From Candidatus Anammoximicrobium sp. (GTDB taxonomy: Bacteria; Planctomycetota; Planctomycetia; Pirellulales; Pirellulaceae), in NCBI GenBank assembly GCA_012515235.1, contig JAAYYU010000027.1, forward strand, positions 1 to 64,000: a stretch of 64,000 bases of DNA, in the 5' to 3' direction. The notes below the pieces were generated by a model. It was not told where the DNA came from, made no database searches, and worked only from the letters and a program-made list of their open reading frames with translations. Below are positions 59,957 through 64,000 of this stretch, piece by piece. Every line of letters begins with the position of its first letter. Positions within the stretch are counted from its first letter, which is position 1. A program made the position numbers and the translations under genes.

Positions 59957-59985
59957 ATTATAACGGCCGCGCCGGCACGGGTCAA
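59957..59985 (-). promoter_or_regulatory. Consensus sigma-70 promoter of the dnaG-rpoD operon
   Basis: On the minus strand, TTGACC (59980-59985) and TATAAT (59957-59962) are separated by exactly 17 bases. The -10 is perfect and the -35 matches five of six. The leader is about 127 bases to GTG 59823. Confidence 0.88.
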
Positions 59986-60074
59986 CATCGGGTTTGGGGC
60001 CGTCCACCCGGACCTGACGAAAGGCCCGTCTTTCGAAAAAACCGAGCTTCTGGGATGACACTCAGGGCCCCTGC

Positions 60075-60104
60075 CGCTCTGTCAGGCATCGGGTGGACAG
60101 AGCG
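60075..60104 (-). terminator. Hairpin at the end of the propeller glycosidase gene
   Basis: CGCTCTGTC and GACAGAGCG form a perfect 9-bp stem around 12 bases, beginning directly after the TAG stop. It is not followed by a T-run, so it may act with Rho or as an mRNA 3' stabiliser. Confidence 0.45.
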
Positions 60105-61193
60105 CTACAGCGGCTTGCTGGTGATCAGCCCGATGCCCCGCCCTTGGTTCCCACAGGCGCAATAGTACAGGTACAGCGTGTCGTTTTTCGGGTTGTAGAC
60201 CAGCGAAACCTTGTGGGCGTGCTGCTTGTCCAATCCGCCGGGATGGCCGCCCGCTCGGTACAGCGGTTCCGGATGCGCCGTCCAATGCAGCAGATCGCGC
60301 GAGAAGGCGGCCATGATGTGCGCCCCGCCGCGGCCGACGCCAAAGTAGAACATCGTCCAATGGTCGCCGTCGCGAAAGACTTTGGGATCGGAACAGAACT
60401 GCTGGTCGTAGCCTCCCCGGCGATTGCGGATCACCGGATTGCCGGGATGCCGCGTCCAGTCCAGCAAGTCGGTGGAAAAAGCCAGCCCCGTCTGCTCCTT
60501 GCCGCCGCAGGCCGCGTTGTAGAAATTGAAGAATCGGCCGCCCGTCTCGACCAGCCACGGCTGGTAAATGCAGTCCTTTTCCCAGGTCCCGCAGTCCGCG
60601 TCCTGGACGGCCAGGATCGGTGCAGGCTTGGCCCGCCGCCAACTCAGCCCGTCGTCGCTGCAGGCCACGCCCTCATAGCCGGGCCGCAACTCGTAGCCGC
60701 CCTGACGCGGGTAACAGCCGTACAACGTCCAGTACTTGCCGTCGCGTTTCTTCAACACCCGCGCCGCCCGCAGATCGTAGGATTCGTACAGGTACGCGCC
60801 GATGACGCACCCGCCGTGATCGAATTCGTTCGGGGGCCCGAAGCCCATCGCCAGCCGGGGATGGGTCCACCGGACGAGATCCGTGCTTTCGACGACGAAC
60901 GAGTGATAGCCCCGCCCGTCGAAGGCGATGAAGCTCAGGAAGAACTTGTCCGGTTGCCCGGGCAGCTGATACACGCACGGGCAATCCGTGTGGCGGAACT
61001 TCTCGTAACCGGGAATGCCCGGCTGCGCCAGGATCACGTGCTGGGGCTGGTAATGCCAGCCGCGATAAGGGACGGACCACTTGTCGATCGTCTCGCGATC
61101 GATGTCCAGACTCGCCGCCGCCCCGGCAGCGTCCTGTGTGCATGACAGCGCCAACAGCAGCAACGAGATCCGCGGCAGCCTTTGCATCAGCAT
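60105..61193 (-). CDS. Exported five-bladed beta-propeller glycosidase-like protein
   Basis: 362 residues from ATG 61193, which has AGGAG seven bases upstream; ATG 61199, two codons earlier, sits one base from that site and is less likely. A signal peptide covers roughly residues 1-24 (ISLLLLALSC). The body shows the repeating blades of GH32/GH43/GH130-like folds: YHSFVVESTDLVRWTHPR, CSDDGLSWRRA, TGLAFSTDLLDWTRHPGNP and FSRDLLHWTAHPEPLYR. The regularly spaced S-x-D-L-x-x-W-T motifs mark the blade edges. The DCPCVYQLPG and GGYDQQFCSDPKVF segments supply acidic residues at plausible active-site positions. Family membership within the propeller clans and substrate are not determined. Convergent with nothing and divergent from the beta-helix gene. 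Confidence 0.7.
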   Translation of the reverse strand: MLMQRLPRISLLLLALSCTQDAAGAAASLDIDRETIDKWSVPYRGWHYQPQHVILAQPGIPGYEKFRHTDCPCVYQLPGQPDKFFLSFIAFDGRGYHSFVVESTDLVRWTHPRLAMGFGPPNEFDHGGCVIGAYLYESYDLRAARVLKKRDGKYWTLYGCYPRQGGYELRPGYEGVACSDDGLSWRRAKPAPILAVQDADCGTWEKDCIYQPWLVETGGRFFNFYNAACGGKEQTGLAFSTDLLDWTRHPGNPVIRNRRGGYDQQFCSDPKVFRDGDHWTMFYFGVGRGGAHIMAAFSRDLLHWTAHPEPLYRAGGHPGGLDKQHAHKVSLVYNPKNDTLYLYYCACGNQGRGIGLITSKPL

Positions 61194-61457
61194 CTTCATT
61201 CTCCTGGACCGTAGCCTGGCGGAAGTCGCCGTCACCGTGAACGCGTCGCGCTCCACGGCCCTTATTCTACTCGATTCGCGCGGCGGGACAGGCCAGGGTG
61301 ACTCCGGTTCGCCCCGCCCGGCGTCGGCCTTCCGGCGTGCTGTCCGGCAGTCGCTTGGATACACGCTAAACGGGAACCGTGCTACCATGGGAACGGCGTT
61401 GCGCCAAATGTTAAACATTGAGATTTTCCCGCCGGCTGTGCCAAGGAGACCGATGCC

Positions 61458-63995
61458 ATGAAACGCTTGATTCGGGTTCCGCTGGTTGCGGTTGTCGCGA
61501 TCGGTTGCACTGTGCCAGTGTGGGCCGTTGCGGCGACACCGCCCTGCGTGCTGTACGTGTCTCCCGCCGGCAATGACGCTTGGTCGGGAAAACTCGCCAC
61601 CGCCAACGCGGCCAGATCCGATGGTCCGCTGGCTTCGCTGACCGCCGCGCGAGATGCGATCCGCAAGCTGAAGGCAGCCGGACCGCTGACGGCGCCGGTC
61701 GAAGTCCAGCTGCGCGGCGGGGTCTACCGGCCGCAGGAGATGCTGGCCCTCGAAGCGCAGGATTCGGGCACCGAGCAGTGCCCCATCGCCTATGTGGCCT
61801 TCCCCGGCGAGACCCCGGTGATCAGCGGCGGGGTGCCCATCCTCGGCTTTCGGCCGTGGCGGGGGCAGGTCGTCTGTGCGGACCTGCCGGACAGCCTGCC
61901 GCCGGACACGTACTTCCGCTCGCTATTCGTCGCCGGCCAGCGGATGATCCGCGCTCGCTGTCCCAATTACGTGCCGGCCGATCCTTATCGCCAAGGTTTT
62001 CTGTACATCCGTCCGGACTGTTTTGGCGAGGCCATCGGGGCGATGCACAACCGCGGCGATTGGCTGGAGTGGGACTTCGAGGTTCCGGCGGCCGGCGACT
62101 ACGCCGTCTGGGCCCTGTACGCCCACGGGATGAAGCAACTGGGGCGGGAAGACATGGGCGGGCAGACGAGCCTGGCCGTCGACGGCGGTCCCCCGGTGCC
62201 GCTGAACAACTTGCCCGACACCGGCGGCTGGCAGGTTCACCAGTGGAGCAACGCGGCGGCGCTGACGCTGACGGCCGGCAAACACCGGTTGCGTTGGTCC
62301 AACGACAAGGGCGGCGGTTACAATCTCGATGCACTGATCCTGACCGACGACCCGGACTGGCGTCCCGTTTCCTGGAAACGCCCGCCGGTCGCCGCCGGCA
62401 AGCACCTGATCACGATCCAGTGCGAGGACTACCAAGCCTGCCACGGACTGCAGATCGTCAAGTGCGGGGGGTTGAGCGCCGCGAGCAAGACGCAGTTCCC
62501 GTTCCTGTCCGGCACGGCCAAGGCTTCCTGGACGCAGGAACCGGACGCCGAGGTGCATGTCTGGCCCTCGTCGCCCCATTCCTGCCGCGCATTCAACCAG
62601 ATCCTGAAATTGGAACGCGTCGACGAAGGCGAAGGCGTCATCGTCGTCAGCGGCAAGGAGGCCGCCGTCGAAGTCTGCAGCGGCGACCGCTACTTCGTCG
62701 AGAACATCCTCGAGGAGTTGGACAGCCCGGGCGAATGGTACCTGGATCGAGCCGCCCGCAAGCTGTACCTGTGGCCGAAAGCTCCGCTGAGCGACGAGTC
62801 GCCGGTGATCGCGCCCCGTCTGACGCGGTTGGTGGAATGCCGCGGCACGCCGGAACAGCCGGTCCAGTTCGTGCGTTTCAGCCAGCTCACGCTGCAGGAA
62901 ACGGACTACACCCCCGACGACGGCTTCGTGGCCTACGGCAGCAACCAGGACGGCGTGCTGACGCTGGTCCACACGCAACACGTCACCGTCGAGGACTGCC
63001 GCCTGCTGAACATCGGCAAAGCGGGCCTGCACACGTCCTTCGGGCAGCAGACGCAGTTCGTGGGCAACGAGATCGGCTACGGCGCGGAGGGCGGCATCTA
63101 CGTCAACCACTCGCCCGGCGGCACGGTCGTGTCCGACAACCACATTCACCACCTGGGCTGGGTCTACAAGCACGTCGCGGGCATCTCGACCAGGGACCAG
63201 GTCCACGGCGCGCGGATCGCCCACAACCACGTCCACGACACGACCCGCTGGGGCATCAGCGTCGGCCACACGTCCAGCACCAAGAACATCGTCGAGTACA
63301 ATCATCTGCACGATCTGAACACGGAGACCTACGACACGGGCGGACTGGAAGTCACCCAGCAATCCCGCGACCACCACACCGGCAGCATCTTCCGCTACAA
63401 CCTGATCCACGACACGGGTGGGTTCTCCTCGATGATGGGCCGCGACCTGTGGAACTCGTGGGGCATCTACCTGGACTCCTTCGCCGGCGGCTTCACCGTC
63501 TACGGGAACGTGGTCTACGGAGCGTCCGACGGGGGACTCATGGTGCAAGGCGGCAAGCACAACAAAATCTACAACAACATCTTCGTGGAAAACGGCCTGC
63601 GGCGGCAGGTTCTGATCGCCAACTTCTCCGACAACTCGCGCGGCACCGAGTTCCACCACAATATCGTCTCGTACACGGCGCCCGATTCGATGGCGATCTA
63701 CTGCGGCCGCCAGGCGGCCCATACCATCGTGCGCTGGGACCACAACCTGTACTGGCACGCCGGACAGGAAGTGCGGGTTTTTGCGCCGGGCAACGAGCCG
63801 TACGCGCAGTGGTTCCGGCCCTGGGCCTTCTGGCGAGAACTGGGGTTCGATCAGGCAAGCCGGATTGCGGACCCGCAGTTCGTGGACGCGGCCCGGCACG
63901 ACTATCGGCTGCAACCCGCTTCGCCGGCGCTGGAACTGGGGTTCGAACCGCTTGACCTGAACACCGTCGGACCGCGACCACGCGCCGCGCACTGA
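61458..63995 (+). CDS. Secreted right-handed beta-helix protein, polysaccharide lyase/hydrolase-like
   Basis: 845 residues from ATG 61458, with AGGAG about ten bases upstream. Signal peptide MKRLIRVPLVAVVAIG... ends near AVAATP (residue about 27). Residues 29-180 begin LYVSPAGNDAWSGKLA, typical of pectate-lyase-like helices in planctomycetes. Residues about 195-300 look like an inserted carbohydrate-binding module (WLEWDFEVPAAGDYAVWALYAHG, then DNLP-like W and GYNLDALILT). From residue about 470 the beta-helix coils show I-x-x-N-x-I-H-x-L and GISVGHTSSTKNIVEYNHLHD. It may cleave or bind a plant or algal polysaccharide; catalytic residues are not assignable. Complete gene, ending five bases before the window edge. 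Confidence 0.8.
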   Translation: MKRLIRVPLVAVVAIGCTVPVWAVAATPPCVLYVSPAGNDAWSGKLATANAARSDGPLASLTAARDAIRKLKAAGPLTAPVEVQLRGGVYRPQEMLALEAQDSGTEQCPIAYVAFPGETPVISGGVPILGFRPWRGQVVCADLPDSLPPDTYFRSLFVAGQRMIRARCPNYVPADPYRQGFLYIRPDCFGEAIGAMHNRGDWLEWDFEVPAAGDYAVWALYAHGMKQLGREDMGGQTSLAVDGGPPVPLNNLPDTGGWQVHQWSNAAALTLTAGKHRLRWSNDKGGGYNLDALILTDDPDWRPVSWKRPPVAAGKHLITIQCEDYQACHGLQIVKCGGLSAASKTQFPFLSGTAKASWTQEPDAEVHVWPSSPHSCRAFNQILKLERVDEGEGVIVVSGKEAAVEVCSGDRYFVENILEELDSPGEWYLDRAARKLYLWPKAPLSDESPVIAPRLTRLVECRGTPEQPVQFVRFSQLTLQETDYTPDDGFVAYGSNQDGVLTLVHTQHVTVEDCRLLNIGKAGLHTSFGQQTQFVGNEIGYGAEGGIYVNHSPGGTVVSDNHIHHLGWVYKHVAGISTRDQVHGARIAHNHVHDTTRWGISVGHTSSTKNIVEYNHLHDLNTETYDTGGLEVTQQSRDHHTGSIFRYNLIHDTGGFSSMMGRDLWNSWGIYLDSFAGGFTVYGNVVYGASDGGLMVQGGKHNKIYNNIFVENGLRRQVLIANFSDNSRGTEFHHNIVSYTAPDSMAIYCGRQAAHTIVRWDHNLYWHAGQEVRVFAPGNEPYAQWFRPWAFWRELGFDQASRIADPQFVDAARHDYRLQPASPALELGFEPLDLNTVGPRPRAAH

Positions 63996-64000
63996 ATGGC

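Noticed and set aside
1..64000. tRNA, rRNA or riboswitch elements
   Set aside because: No cloverleaf, rRNA signature or conserved riboswitch core was noticed by eye. A covariance-model search would be needed to exclude small RNAs.

Overview
The window looks like a chromosome segment of a GC-rich planctomycete, most likely Pirellulales-like. The clues are a giant protein that begins with the LEPR-XLL-type export motif, a PVC-type heme-binding dehydrogenase, many secreted sugar-active proteins, Tat-exported Gfo/Idh/MocA and FAD oxidoreductases, and a dnaG-rpoD pair. No rRNA, tRNA, CRISPR array, phage or IS gene was recognised.

Positions 1-30377 are almost half the window and form one minus-strand reading frame. 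It starts with ATG at 30377 behind a GAGGAG ribosome site and stays open for 10,125 codons to the left edge, where it is cut off without a stop. The encoded protein would be a mosaic surface or exported adhesin of about 1 MDa or more. From the N-terminus it has a LEPR-XLL motif, hemolysin-like Asp/Gly repeats, three exact-length 91-residue repeats resembling flagellar hook-associated IN modules, a set of 96-97-residue repeats, and a beta-solenoid of about 11 kb that contains a 1,047-bp super-repeat. A second Asp/Gly-rich zone follows, then a long array of PKD/Ig-like domains with a VCBS-like domain, three 96-residue repeats, a CARDB-like domain, and a 47-residue tandem repeat running off the edge. 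Long plus-strand frames in this region are antisense shadows.

Positions 30994-51931 carry mostly plus-strand genes. They include a small CBM9/DOMON-like protein, glpD (minus), a GH42-like exported protein, a secreted calcineurin-like phosphoesterase, a large PVC-type dehydrogenase with HEAT repeats and a C-terminal heme domain, a Tat-exported Gfo/Idh/MocA oxidoreductase and a sodium:solute symporter. A large GH106-like glycosidase (minus), a SYLF-domain protein, a PIG-L/LmbE deacetylase and a dGTPase follow. The Gfo/Idh/MocA gene is bracketed by two kinds of non-coding palindromic repeat: a 97-bp near-perfect hairpin and four copies of a 35-bp hairpin.

Positions 52159-63995 hold a DUF1080 double-domain protein (3-keto-disaccharide hydrolase family), a Tat-exported FAD oxidoreductase, and a coiled-coil C4 zinc-ribbon protein. 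The information-processing operon dnaG-rpoD follows, with a consensus sigma-70 promoter and a clear intrinsic terminator. A beta-propeller glycosidase and a secreted right-handed beta-helix protein end the window.

Taken together the accessory genes suggest a lifestyle of attaching to surfaces and breaking down complex polysaccharides. The co-occurrence of Gfo/Idh/MocA, FAD and PVC-type dehydrogenases with DUF1080 fits an oxidative (3-keto) glycoside-cleaving route, but that link is inferred from gene content only.
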